From an uncultured Eubacteriales bacterium (GTDB lineage Bacteria > Bacillota > Clostridia > Oscillospirales > Acutalibacteraceae), in the NCBI GenBank assembly GCA_934444895.1, contig CAKSDA010000007.1, positions 1 to 26,911 on the forward strand: 26,911 nucleotides of DNA, given 5' to 3'. Below the pieces are notes generated by a model. The model searched no databases and was not told where the DNA came from. It saw only the letters and a program-made list of their open reading frames with translations. Below, in pieces: positions 6,143 through 18,285 of the stretch. Every line of letters starts with the position of its first letter. Position 1 is the stretch's first letter. The position numbers were made by a program, and so were the translations under genes.

Positions 6143-9100
6143 TTATTCTTCGTCGCCGTCATCTAAAACAGTATCGTCCGGCAGAATTTCTTCCGGAATG
6201 ATTTCCTCCGGCAGAATTTCAGCCCCATCATTTATATCTTCAGCTGAATTCATTTCGGCTGAGCTTGCTTCTTCATCAAAAAGCGGTTCGCTTTCCTCAA
6301 TTCGATGTTCGGAAATATATTTTTCAATATTTTCCTTTGCACGCTCGTTGTAAACCTTCATACCGGTACCGGCAGGAACCAGCTTACCGATGATTACATT
6401 TTCCTTAAGGCCAAACAGCGGATCGCTCTTGCCTTGTATAGCAGCTTCGGTAAGAACTCTGGTTGTTTCCTGGAAGGAAGCAGCCGAAAGGAATGAATCT
6501 GTGGCAAGCGATGCCTTCGTGATACCGAGCAGTACGGGACTGCATGTAGGAAGCGACAAGCCTTCTTCACCGTTGGCCATGCGGGCTTTGATATCTGCTT
6601 TAACAGACTCAAATTCGCTGCGCTCAATTCTGGACTTCGGAAGGAGCTTACTGCTTCCCGCTGTTTCAACAATAACTTTGCGCATCATTTGGCGAATGAT
6701 AACTTCTATATGCTTATCGTTGATATCAACACCCTGTGTACGGTATGTCTCTTGAATCTGCTCTATGATATAATCCTGAACTGCCTCCGGTCCGAGAACC
6801 TCAAGTATATCCTGAGGAGCAATTGCGCCGTCAACAACAGGTTCGCCCTTATATACCTCGTCTCCGTCGGTAACGCGAAGGTGTGAGCCTGCCGGGATGG
6901 ACATGTGTTCCTCAATCGGTTCGCCGGCTTCATCAAGGCCGTTTACAACAACAACCTTGTTTTTCTTTTCTTCAACAATGGTAACCTTACCGGCGCATTT
7001 GCTGATGACACCTGCGCGCTTTGGACGCCTTGCTTCGAAAAGTTCTTCAACACGCGGCAAACCTTGTGTAATATCCTCTGTACTTGCTATACCACCGGTG
7101 TGGAAAGTACGCATTGTGAGCTGTGTACCGGGTTCACCTATAGACTGTGCAGCAATAATTCCAACTGCTTCGCCAACCGTAACGGGTGTTCCGGTAGCAA
7201 GGTTAGCTCCGTAGCACTTTTTACATACGCCGTGGTGCGAATGACAGTTAAGTATAGATCTGATTTTTATCTTCTGCTCACTTTCAGGACGAGCCAAAAG
7301 CTTTTCTTCAATAAGATCTGCCTGTTCCTTATTTATCATTTCATCGCAGCTTACAAGTACTTCTCCGGTCTTGTCATCAACAAAATTTTCAAGCAGATAT
7401 CTGCCTACCAAACGCTCTGAAATAGGTTCAAGCAGATGATTGCCTTCTTTTATTTCCCTGATTTCAAGACCTTCAGTGGTGTGACAATCATCATCCCTTA
7501 CAATAACATCCTGAGAAACATCTACAAGGCGGCGGGTCAAATAACCTGAGTCGGCAGTACGCAGAGCCGTATCAGCCAGACCTTTACGCGCACCACGGGA
7601 TGAAATGAAGTATTCAAGAACATTAAGTCCTTCACGGTAGTTAGCGCGAATCGGAACTTCTATAACCTTACCGGCTGTATTTGCAATAAGTCCGCGCATT
7701 CCGGCCAACTGACGGATCTGGCTCATAGAGCCACGAGCTCCGGAATCGGCCATCATGAATATCGGATTGAATTCATCCAAGTTTCCTTTAAGAGCGTCGG
7801 CTACATCTTCGGTAGCAGTATTCCAGATTTCAATAACCTGTCTGCTACGCTCGTCGTCGCTCATAAGTCCGCGTTTAAAGAACTGATTGCACTTATCGAT
7901 TTTCTTCTCTGCCTCGGCAAGAATATCAGCCTTGGCAGGAGGTACAACAGCGTCGTTTACCGCAACGGTAATAGCGCCCTTTGTTGAGTATTTAAATCCT
8001 GTTGCTTTTATTTTATCCAAAACAATTGAAGCGTCGCTGGTGCCGTGAACGCGTATACAATCGTCAATTATACGGCCGAGCTTCTTTTTGTCTATCTTAT
8101 TTACATTGCCGTTTTTATCAAAAACCGGAATTTCAAGATCAAGTTCATGTCCCAAAACCTTACGGTCGATTCTTCCCAGATCCTGCGGTATTGATTCGTT
8201 AAAGATGATAAATCCGACGGTTGCATCGATAATTCTTGAAATATCGTTGCCTTCGCTGTCCTTACCCTTAACCCTCACCTTTATAAGCGAGTGAAGTCCC
8301 AGGGCACCTGTCTCATATGCCATAATGGCTTCATCTTTATCGCGGAAAATACGGTAATGCATTTCTCCCGTTTCGGGATTCTTCACCGGGGCACCCTTCT
8401 CGTCATTTTTAACGATTGTGAGATAGTACGAACCCAAAACCATATCCTGAGTAGGAACAGTAACCGGTTTTCCGTCCGAAGGTTTAAGAAGGTTGTTTGC
8501 CGCAAGCATTAAGAACCTTGCTTCTGCCTGTGCTTCTGCTGAAAGAGGTACATGGACAGCCATCTGATCTCCGTCAAAGTCGGCGTTGTACGCAGTACAT
8601 ACAAGCGGATGCAGTTTAAGTGCACGACCTTCAACCAAAACCGGTTCAAATGCCTGAATACCAAGGCGGTGAAGAGTAGGAGCGCGGTTAAGAAGAACCG
8701 GATGCTCTTTAATAACAATATCCAGTGCGTCCCAAACCTGCGGATCCGCACGCTCTACCATTTTTCTTGCGGTTTTAATGTTATTGACAACATCTGTCTT
8801 AACAAGGCGTTTCATTACAAACGGCTTGAAAAGCTCCAATGCCATTTCCTTAGGAAGACCGCACTGATACATTTTAAGTTCCGGACCTACAACGATAACC
8901 GAACGGCCTGAATAGTCAACACGCTTACCGAGAAGGTTCTGACGGAAACGGCCCTGCTTACCCTTAAGCATATCGGAAAGAGATTTAAGCGGGCGATTGT
9001 TGGGGCCGGTTACGGGTTTTCCGCGTCTGCCATTATCTATCAAAGCGTCAACCGCTTCCTGCAACATTCTCTTTTCGTTTCTTACTATTATATCAGGAGC

Positions 9101-9922
9101 CGAAAGCTCTAACAATCTTCTGAGTCGGTTGTTACGGTTAATAACACGGCGGTAAAGATCGTTAAGATCGGAGGTTGCGAAGCGGCCTCCGTCGAGCTGT
9201 ACCATAGGTCTTAAATCCGGTGGAATTACCGGAACGCAGTCAAGTATCATCCATTCCGGACGATTGCCTGACAAGCGGAATGCGTCAAGAACCTCTAAGC
9301 GCTTTAAAATTCTCGCAGCCTTTTGGTTGCTGGCAGTTTTAAGCTCTTCTCTCAGTTCTTTGCAACTTTCTTCAAGGTCGATCTCCTCAAGAAGCTTTTT
9401 GATATATTCGGCACCCATGCCGGCTTCAAAATCGTTTTCATACTTTTCCCTGTACTCTTTATATTGAGTTTCGGTTAAAAGCTGCTTTTTTTCAAGCGGT
9501 GTATCTCCCGGATCGGTAACAATATACTGTGAAAAATACAGTACCTGTTCCAAAACTCGCGGAGTTACATCCAGTACCAACCCCAAACGGGAAGGTATTG
9601 TTTTATAGTACCATATATGCGAAACCGGAGCAGCAAGCTCTATAATACCCATTCTCTCGCGTCTTACCTTTGAACGGGTAACTTCAACGCCGCAGCGTTC
9701 GCATATTTTGCCCTTATAGCGGATTCTCTTATACTTACCGCAGTGACACTCCCAGTCCTTTTGGGGTCCGAAAATCTTTTCGCAGAAAAGACCGTCCTGC
9801 TCCGGTTTTAGGGTGCGGTAATTAATTGTTTCCGGCTTTTTTACTTCACCGTGCGACCAGCTTCTGATTTGTTCAGGGGACGCTAATCCGATTTTTATTG
9901 ACTCAAATTCTATACAATCCAT
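6143..9922 (-). CDS. rpoC: DNA-directed RNA polymerase subunit beta'
   Basis: RpoC forms the clamp and half of the active centre of RNA polymerase. The 1259-residue protein shows the N-terminal zinc finger (Cys59, Cys61, Cys74, Cys77), the catalytic NADFDGDQ loop with Asp448, Asp450 and Asp452 that hold Mg2+, the trigger-loop region (QSIGEPGTQLTMRTFHTGG), and the second zinc site (DDDC... NCHSHHGVCKKC). ATG follows AGGAGG and starts 17 bases after rpoB. The protein is at the long end for Clostridia because of an acidic C-terminal tail of about 45 residues with the repeated pattern ILPEEIIPEEILPDD. No break or frameshift is seen. Confidence 0.98.
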   Translation of the reverse strand: MDCIEFESIKIGLASPEQIRSWSHGEVKKPETINYRTLKPEQDGLFCEKIFGPQKDWECHCGKYKRIRYKGKICERCGVEVTRSKVRRERMGIIELAAPVSHIWYYKTIPSRLGLVLDVTPRVLEQVLYFSQYIVTDPGDTPLEKKQLLTETQYKEYREKYENDFEAGMGAEYIKKLLEEIDLEESCKELREELKTASNQKAARILKRLEVLDAFRLSGNRPEWMILDCVPVIPPDLRPMVQLDGGRFATSDLNDLYRRVINRNNRLRRLLELSAPDIIVRNEKRMLQEAVDALIDNGRRGKPVTGPNNRPLKSLSDMLKGKQGRFRQNLLGKRVDYSGRSVIVVGPELKMYQCGLPKEMALELFKPFVMKRLVKTDVVNNIKTARKMVERADPQVWDALDIVIKEHPVLLNRAPTLHRLGIQAFEPVLVEGRALKLHPLVCTAYNADFDGDQMAVHVPLSAEAQAEARFLMLAANNLLKPSDGKPVTVPTQDMVLGSYYLTIVKNDEKGAPVKNPETGEMHYRIFRDKDEAIMAYETGALGLHSLIKVRVKGKDSEGNDISRIIDATVGFIIFNESIPQDLGRIDRKVLGHELDLEIPVFDKNGNVNKIDKKKLGRIIDDCIRVHGTSDASIVLDKIKATGFKYSTKGAITVAVNDAVVPPAKADILAEAEKKIDKCNQFFKRGLMSDDERSRQVIEIWNTATEDVADALKGNLDEFNPIFMMADSGARGSMSQIRQLAGMRGLIANTAGKVIEVPIRANYREGLNVLEYFISSRGARKGLADTALRTADSGYLTRRLVDVSQDVIVRDDDCHTTEGLEIREIKEGNHLLEPISERLVGRYLLENFVDDKTGEVLVSCDEMINKEQADLIEEKLLARPESEQKIKIRSILNCHSHHGVCKKCYGANLATGTPVTVGEAVGIIAAQSIGEPGTQLTMRTFHTGGIASTEDITQGLPRVEELFEARRPKRAGVISKCAGKVTIVEEKKNKVVVVNGLDEAGEPIEEHMSIPAGSHLRVTDGDEVYKGEPVVDGAIAPQDILEVLGPEAVQDYIIEQIQETYRTQGVDINDKHIEVIIRQMMRKVIVETAGSSKLLPKSRIERSEFESVKADIKARMANGEEGLSLPTCSPVLLGITKASLATDSFLSAASFQETTRVLTEAAIQGKSDPLFGLKENVIIGKLVPAGTGMKVYNERAKENIEKYISEHRIEESEPLFDEEASSAEMNSAEDINDGAEILPEEIIPEEILPDDTVLDDGDEE

Positions 9923-9939
9923 TTTGCGTTCCTCCTAAA

Positions 9940-13737
<3,798 letters not shown>

Positions 13738-14116
13738 AGGCTTTAATCACTCCTTTTAATATTTAACCAAAATAAGCATTTTGTATAGGTGTTGCACTTG
13801 GTAGAAACAAACTGCCGAATAAACGGCGATTTGTAACTATAGATTGAAACACAACTTTGGAATTCTATATTCTGCAAAATTCTGCAAAACAAGAAATTCA
13901 ATGCAAAACTTTTTACCTTGCAAAATAAATGCACAGCCGCAATATAAAATGCAGCAAGTGAGACCGCATAGTGTTCATATATATGTGCCACTGTTATACA
14001 AATTTCGGCAGGACAACCAAAAATTATCCTTTAGACACACACTTATTTAAAAATAATGACATAGAAAACGGTAGCTCAAACCTTAAAATAAGTGACATGT
14101 CCCCATCATTAGACAG
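13738..14116 (-). promoter_or_regulatory. Long untranslated leader of rpoB
   Basis: From the predicted start near 14116 to the rpoB ATG there is no recognisable gene; the 82-codon frame inside it looks like chance. The leader has a hairpin ACAAAT-c-GCCG / CGGC-a-GTTTGT at 13807-13834 (minus-strand reading, one mismatch), a second stem AGGATAA/TTGTCCT at 14010-14030, and a near-tandem 10-base repeat of TCTGCAAAAT at 13871-13890 on the plus strand. A control function such as attenuation or protein binding is plausible but unproven. Confidence 0.45.
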
Positions 14117-14122
14117 TTTATC

Positions 14123-14151
14123 ATTATATCCTAATTTATCTCAGTAGTCAA
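14123..14151 (-). promoter_or_regulatory. Sigma-A promoter of rpoBC
   Basis: On the minus strand: TTGACT (14146-14151), a 17-base spacer and a perfect TATAAT (14123-14128). It diverges from the oxaloacetate decarboxylase promoter, with 183 bases between the two -35 boxes. Confidence 0.8.
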
Positions 14152-14334
14152 GCCTTTTTATGAAAATTTTGTCTCTTTTTTTCACAAGAGTATGGTATTT
14201 GAATTTTGTTTTAAAAAGGCAGTGCCTGCCGGGAATATAAACACAAATCAATTCAAGATACAAAAGCAGCCAAAATCCTGTAAAGAATTTTGTTTTAATC
14301 GGCCTTCAAAAATAAAAAACAACAATAAAATATA

Positions 14335-14363
14335 TTGATTTTTATGTTGAAATAAAGTATAAT
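14335..14363 (+). promoter_or_regulatory. Sigma-A promoter of the decarboxylase operon
   Basis: TTGATT (14335-14340), a 17-base spacer and TATAAT (14358-14363) precede the first gene of the operon, giving a short AT-rich leader of about 80 bases. A second TATAAT at 14428-14433 has no matching -35. Confidence 0.7.
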
Positions 14364-14452
14364 GATTGTGTTTAATGCAATTTTTGTTATATAGGTAGAA
14401 TATATTTTTATATTAGTATTTTATTTGTATAATACAGTGGAGGTGGAGCATA

Positions 14453-14746
14453 ATGACATATTCAAATGCATTTGTATGTTTGCTTGGTATGGGCACGGTT
14501 TTCTGCGGTTTGTTTTTCATTATTTTAATGTGTAAAATAATGGGTGTTTTGCTTGTAAGCAAAAAAGACAAAAAAGAAAATACGCCAAATCAGGGAGGAA
14601 AATCCCTAGCAGAAAAACCGGCAGCAGGTTTAAAAGCCGAGATACCAAACAGGCGTGAAACGGTTGCCGCTATTTCAGCGGTAATAGCCGAAGAAGCAGG
14701 AACCGATGTTTCGGCCATTCGCATTTTATCTATCGAAAAAATTTAA
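14453..14746 (+). CDS. oadG: Na+-pumping decarboxylase gamma/delta subunit (OadG/MmdD-like)
   Basis: This 97-residue protein is the small membrane anchor of a Na+-translocating decarboxylase. It has one hydrophobic N-terminal membrane span (about residues 6-36), a charged Lys-rich linker, and a C-terminal motif NRRETVAAISAVIAEEAG followed by DVSAIRILSIEKI, typical of OadG/MmdD proteins, which link the carboxyltransferase subunit to the beta subunit. ATG follows GGAGGTGG. It is the first gene of the operon, 29 bases before the biotin carrier gene. OadG and MmdD cannot be told apart by this protein alone; the oxaloacetate assignment comes from the alpha subunit at 16587. Confidence 0.8.
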   Translation: MTYSNAFVCLLGMGTVFCGLFFIILMCKIMGVLLVSKKDKKENTPNQGGKSLAEKPAAGLKAEIPNRRETVAAISAVIAEEAGTDVSAIRILSIEKI

Positions 14747-14775
14747 AAAATCAAAATGATTCGGAGGAAAAATTA

Positions 14776-15156
14776 ATGAAAAACTATAAAGTTAATGTTA
14801 ACGGAACAGAGTATAAGGTTTCTGTTGAGTTTATTGATGAATCTGAGGCTTCAGCTCCTGCACCAAAAGCAGAAAGCACACAGAGTGCTCCCGCAGCCAC
14901 TCCTTCTGCACCGGCCGCTCCTGCCGCACCCGCACCTGCAGGCGGTGAAAAGGTAAATGCTCCTATGCCGGGCACTATTCTTTCGGTTAATGTATCTGTA
15001 GGCGATACTGTTAAAAAGGGTCAGGTTCTTGTAATACTTGAGGCTATGAAGATGGAAAACGAAATCATGTCTCCTGCTGACGGAAAAATAACCTTCTTAG
15101 GTGTTTCCAAAGGTTCTTCTGTTGAATCGGGAACTCCTATTTGCGTTATCGAATAA
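14776..15156 (+). CDS. Biotin carboxyl carrier protein of the decarboxylase
   Basis: This 126-residue protein carries the mobile biotin of the decarboxylase. The C-terminal lipoyl/biotinyl domain (about 58-126) contains the EAMKMEN motif with Lys92 as the biotinylation site. It is joined by a flexible Ala/Pro-rich linker (about 26-57) to an N-terminal strand segment typical of such carriers. In single-chain oxaloacetate decarboxylases this domain is the C-terminus of the alpha subunit; here it is a separate gene, and the alpha subunit at 16587 lacks it. GGAGG lies ahead of the ATG. A biotin ligase would be needed and is not in the window. Confidence 0.93.
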   Translation: MKNYKVNVNGTEYKVSVEFIDESEASAPAPKAESTQSAPAATPSAPAAPAAPAPAGGEKVNAPMPGTILSVNVSVGDTVKKGQVLVILEAMKMENEIMSPADGKITFLGVSKGSSVESGTPICVIE

Positions 15157-15168
15157 GGGGTGCTTTAA

Positions 15169-16422
15169 ATGGAAGCTATACTTAATTTTTTAAAGCAAAC
15201 CGGTTTCTATATACTTGGTGACAAATGGCAATGTCTTATTATGTTGCTTATTTCATTTGTTTTAATATACCTTGCCATTGTAAAAAAATTCGAACCGTTG
15301 CTTCTTTTACCTATTGCATTCGGTATGTTGCTTACAAACCTCCCCGGATGCGATGTCTTTCACGAGATTCTTTTTGCCGGCGGCCATGTTCACTGGGATT
15401 TGTTCGGTGGCGCTGCAATTACACAGGATTTTATTAACGAAATGTCCGATGCTGGTGTTGCGCAAAATATTTTAAGCGAGCTTGAAGTCGGCCAAACAAT
15501 AACCGCCGGTCTCATAGACTATTTATACTTAGGCGTTAAGCTCGGAATTTATCCTTGCCTTATATTTGTAGGTGTAGGTGCAATGACCGATTTCGGACCG
15601 CTGATTGCAAATCCGAAAAGTCTTTTGCTAGGCGCTGCGGCTCAGCTTGGTATTTTCGCCACATTTGTAGGAGCCGGATATTTGGGATTCACTCAAAATC
15701 AGGCTTCTTCAATAGGAATTATCGGCGGAGCGGACGGTCCTACGGCTATATTCGTAACCAGCAAACTCGCTCCTGAACTGCTCGGTCCTATCGCCGTTGC
15801 GGCATATTCCTATATGGCTTTGGTTCCGGTTATTCAGCCGCCTATAATGAAAGCCCTTACAACTAAAAAAGAACGCAGCATTGTTATGACAGAACTTCGC
15901 AGCGTTTCAAAAAAAGAAAAAATTATATTCCCTATAATAGTTACAGTATTTGTTGCTCTTTTGGTTCCTTCCGCAGGTCCCCTTATCGGATCTCTTATGC
16001 TCGGTAATTTAATGCGTGAATGCGGAGTTGTTGAGCGTTTGAGCAAAACCGTTCAGAACGAACTTATGAACATAGTAACAATATTCCTTGGTATTTCCGT
16101 AGGAGCAACAGCAACTTTCTCAACATTTATCAGCGTAAAGACACTTTTCATAATTGTGCTCGGCGTTGTCGCTTTCGGATTTGGTACTGCCGGCGGCGTT
16201 TTACTTGCAAAATTCATGAATTTGTTCCTCAAAAAGAAAATCAATCCGCTTATCGGTTCTGCCGGTGTTTCCGCCGTTCCGATGGCTGCTCGTGTTTCAC
16301 AGGTAGTAGGTCAACAAGAAAATCCCGGCAATTTCCTTCTTATGCATGCAATGGGGCCAAATGTTGCCGGTGTTATCGGATCCGCTATTGCGGCCGGTGT
16401 TTTGATTGCACTCTTTGGCTGA
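15169..16422 (+). CDS. oadB: Na+-translocating decarboxylase beta subunit
   Basis: OadB is the integral membrane subunit that decarboxylates carboxybiotin and exports Na+. The 417-residue protein has about ten hydrophobic segments. It has the key GGADGPT motif with Asp189, corresponding to the Na+-binding aspartate known from the Klebsiella enzyme, and the later NPLIGSAGVSAVPMAARV and GPNVAGVIGSAIAAG segments, which also belong to the ion pathway. The ATG at 15169 follows AAGGGGTG and starts 12 bases after the biotin carrier gene, so the two are tightly coupled. The MmdB, GcdB and OadB forms are very similar; substrate is assigned from the alpha subunit. Confidence 0.95.
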   Translation: MEAILNFLKQTGFYILGDKWQCLIMLLISFVLIYLAIVKKFEPLLLLPIAFGMLLTNLPGCDVFHEILFAGGHVHWDLFGGAAITQDFINEMSDAGVAQNILSELEVGQTITAGLIDYLYLGVKLGIYPCLIFVGVGAMTDFGPLIANPKSLLLGAAAQLGIFATFVGAGYLGFTQNQASSIGIIGGADGPTAIFVTSKLAPELLGPIAVAAYSYMALVPVIQPPIMKALTTKKERSIVMTELRSVSKKEKIIFPIIVTVFVALLVPSAGPLIGSLMLGNLMRECGVVERLSKTVQNELMNIVTIFLGISVGATATFSTFISVKTLFIIVLGVVAFGFGTAGGVLLAKFMNLFLKKKINPLIGSAGVSAVPMAARVSQVVGQQENPGNFLLMHAMGPNVAGVIGSAIAAGVLIALFG

Positions 16423-16439
16423 TTTCGCTGATTAGGCTT

Positions 16440-16474
16440 TTGATAGTCGATCCCGTCACGGTTTCGACTATCAA
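16440..16474 (+). other. Intercistronic stem-loop between oadB and oadA
   Basis: TTGATAGTCGA pairs perfectly with TCGACTATCAA across a 13-base loop. No T-run follows, so it is more likely an mRNA-stability or partial attenuation element than a full terminator. Only 164 bases separate oadB and oadA, and a good ribosome-binding site follows. Confidence 0.55.
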
Positions 16475-16586
16475 GAGTTTATGAAAAGTTGATGTAAAAA
16501 TTATATTCGTTGTTTTTCCATCAGCGGTAATCATCGGGAAAACTGATTTTAATTAACCCTTTTTTGTTTTTTAAAGGAGAATATTT

Positions 16587-17978
16587 ATGAGTAAATTATT
16601 TATCACCGATACGATTCTGCGTGACGCTCACCAGTCTCAGGCTGCCACCAGAATGAGGGTGGAAGACATGCTTCCGGCTTGCGAAATACTGGATAGTATC
16701 GGTTATTGGTCTTTGGAATGTTGGGGCGGCGCAACATTTGACAGTTGTATGCGCTTTTTAAACGAAGATCCGTGGGAGCGGCTCCGTAAACTCAGAAAAG
16801 CATTACCTAATACAAAACTCCAAATGCTGCTAAGAGGTCAAAATATATTGGGATATAAACATTATGCCGATGATGTTGTTGACGCATTTGTTAAAAAGTC
16901 TATTGAAAACGGTATTGATGTTGTTCGTGTTTTTGACGCCCTTAACGATACAAGAAATATGCAGCAGGCTATGAAATCCATTAAAGCCTACGGTGGTATT
17001 TGTGAAGCTGCAATAAGCTACACTATAAGTCCGGTTCATAATGAAGAGTATTTTGTTGAGCTTGCAAAGCAGCTTGAAAATATGGGCGCTGATGTTATAT
17101 GTATAAAGGATATGGCAAATTTGCTGCTTCCGGTTGACGCATATAATCTTGTTAAAAAGTTAAAGGAAAAAATAAAGGTTCCTATTCATCTTCATACCCA
17201 CAACACAACCGGAACCGGCGATATGACAAATCTTATGGCAACATGGGCCGGGGTTGATATTGTAGACTGTGCCCTGTCCCCCTTTGGAAACGGTACATCG
17301 CAGCCCGCAACTGAATCTTTGGTTGCCACCCTTAAAGGCACCGAACGCGATACAGGCCTTGATCTTCAGAAGCTAAGCGAAGCCGCAGTACATTTCCGCA
17401 AGGTTGCAGACAAGCTTAAGAGCGAGGGTATTCTTGATCCTAAGGTTTTAAGTGTCGACACAAATACTTTATTATATCAGGTTCCCGGCGGAATGTTATC
17501 AAACCTTATCTCTCAGCTTAAGCAGGCAGGCGCCGAAGACAAATACTATGAGGTACTTGCCGAAATTCCGCGCGTACGCAAAGATTTCGGATATCCTCCG
17601 CTTGTTACACCAACAAGCCAGATTGTAGGATCTCAGGCAGTGCTTAATGTTCTTAGCGGAGAGCGCTATAAAATGATAACCAAAGAATCTAAGGGGCTTT
17701 TAAGAGGCGAATACGGACGCGTTCCGGGCGAAGTTAACGAAGATGTTCGCAAGAAGGCAATTGGAGACGACAAGGTAATTACATGCCGTCCGGCTGATCT
17801 TATTGAACCTGAAATGGAAAAATATCGTGAGGAATCAAAAGGTCTTGCAAAATCCGAAGAAGATGTTTTGAGCTATGCACTCTTCCCTCAGGTTGCTTCT
17901 AAATTCTTATCCGAGAGAAATGATGCGCAGAACTCAGGCGGTGAAAGAAAGCTTATAGTTCAGGATCTTTCGGAATAA
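16587..17978 (+). CDS. oadA: Oxaloacetate decarboxylase alpha subunit (carboxyltransferase only)
   Basis: OadA transfers CO2 from oxaloacetate to biotin, releasing pyruvate. The 463 residues are an HMGL-like TIM barrel plus the conserved carboxylase domain. Visible sites are the LRDAHQS motif with metal ligand Asp13, Lys174 in CIKDMA (the carbamylated lysine of the family), metal ligands His203 and His205 in HLHTHN, and Thr237 in GNGTSQPATE at the position of the proton-shuttling threonine. The usual C-terminal biotin domain is missing, which fits the separate carrier gene upstream. AAAGGAG precedes the ATG. The same fold serves as pyruvate carboxylase subunit B, but the OadB and OadG neighbours favour the Na+ pump. 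A strong hairpin terminator follows. Confidence 0.93.
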   Translation: MSKLFITDTILRDAHQSQAATRMRVEDMLPACEILDSIGYWSLECWGGATFDSCMRFLNEDPWERLRKLRKALPNTKLQMLLRGQNILGYKHYADDVVDAFVKKSIENGIDVVRVFDALNDTRNMQQAMKSIKAYGGICEAAISYTISPVHNEEYFVELAKQLENMGADVICIKDMANLLLPVDAYNLVKKLKEKIKVPIHLHTHNTTGTGDMTNLMATWAGVDIVDCALSPFGNGTSQPATESLVATLKGTERDTGLDLQKLSEAAVHFRKVADKLKSEGILDPKVLSVDTNTLLYQVPGGMLSNLISQLKQAGAEDKYYEVLAEIPRVRKDFGYPPLVTPTSQIVGSQAVLNVLSGERYKMITKESKGLLRGEYGRVPGEVNEDVRKKAIGDDKVITCRPADLIEPEMEKYREESKGLAKSEEDVLSYALFPQVASKFLSERNDAQNSGGERKLIVQDLSE

Positions 17979-18059
17979 TATAGCCTTTTAATTTCAAAAT
18001 TTATTATTTATAAGAAAAACAGATTTTTTCTTATTGATCTTTTCAAATAATATAAGCTG

Positions 18060-18110
18060 AAATCAAAAAATCAGTTAACAGCTACATCGTTGTAATTGAT
18101 TTTTTGATTT
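18060..18110 (+). other. Perfect inverted repeat after oadA
   Basis: AAATCAAAAAATCA (18060-18073) and its exact reverse complement (18097-18110) flank a 23-base loop. The second arm includes a six-T run, so it may act as a weak terminator before the stronger one at 18154. Apart from these two hairpins, the 307-base gap between oadA and the ABC transporter gene holds nothing I can identify. Confidence 0.5.
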
Positions 18111-18153
18111 GCATATTACGAAGAATTTCGTCTATTTTTATTTATAATTAAAG

Positions 18154-18200
18154 AACACGCATACAAAAAACTTTGCTTTTTGTATGCGTGTTTTCTTTAT
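18154..18200 (+). terminator. Strong terminator, probably bidirectional
   Basis: A 16-base-pair stem (AACACGCATACAAAAA with its exact complement) and a seven-base loop are followed by TTTTCTTTAT on the plus strand. On the minus strand the same stem is followed by CTTTAATT, so it may also serve the convergent ABC transporter gene, which ends at 18286. Confidence 0.88.
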
Positions 18201-18285
18201 CTTTTATTTGTTTTTGGCATTTATAAGGCGGTCGGATTTAATTATCAAAAGTCTAAAAAACAAATTCAAATTTATCCCCATGTGC

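Noticed and set aside
13743..13991. 82-codon frame in the rpoB leader
   Set aside because: No ribosome-binding site or recognisable family; composition fits chance translation of AT-rich leader.
16440..16474. Terminator splitting oadA from the rest of its operon
   Set aside because: No T-run follows the stem, and the alpha subunit is required by the same complex, so one operon is more likely.
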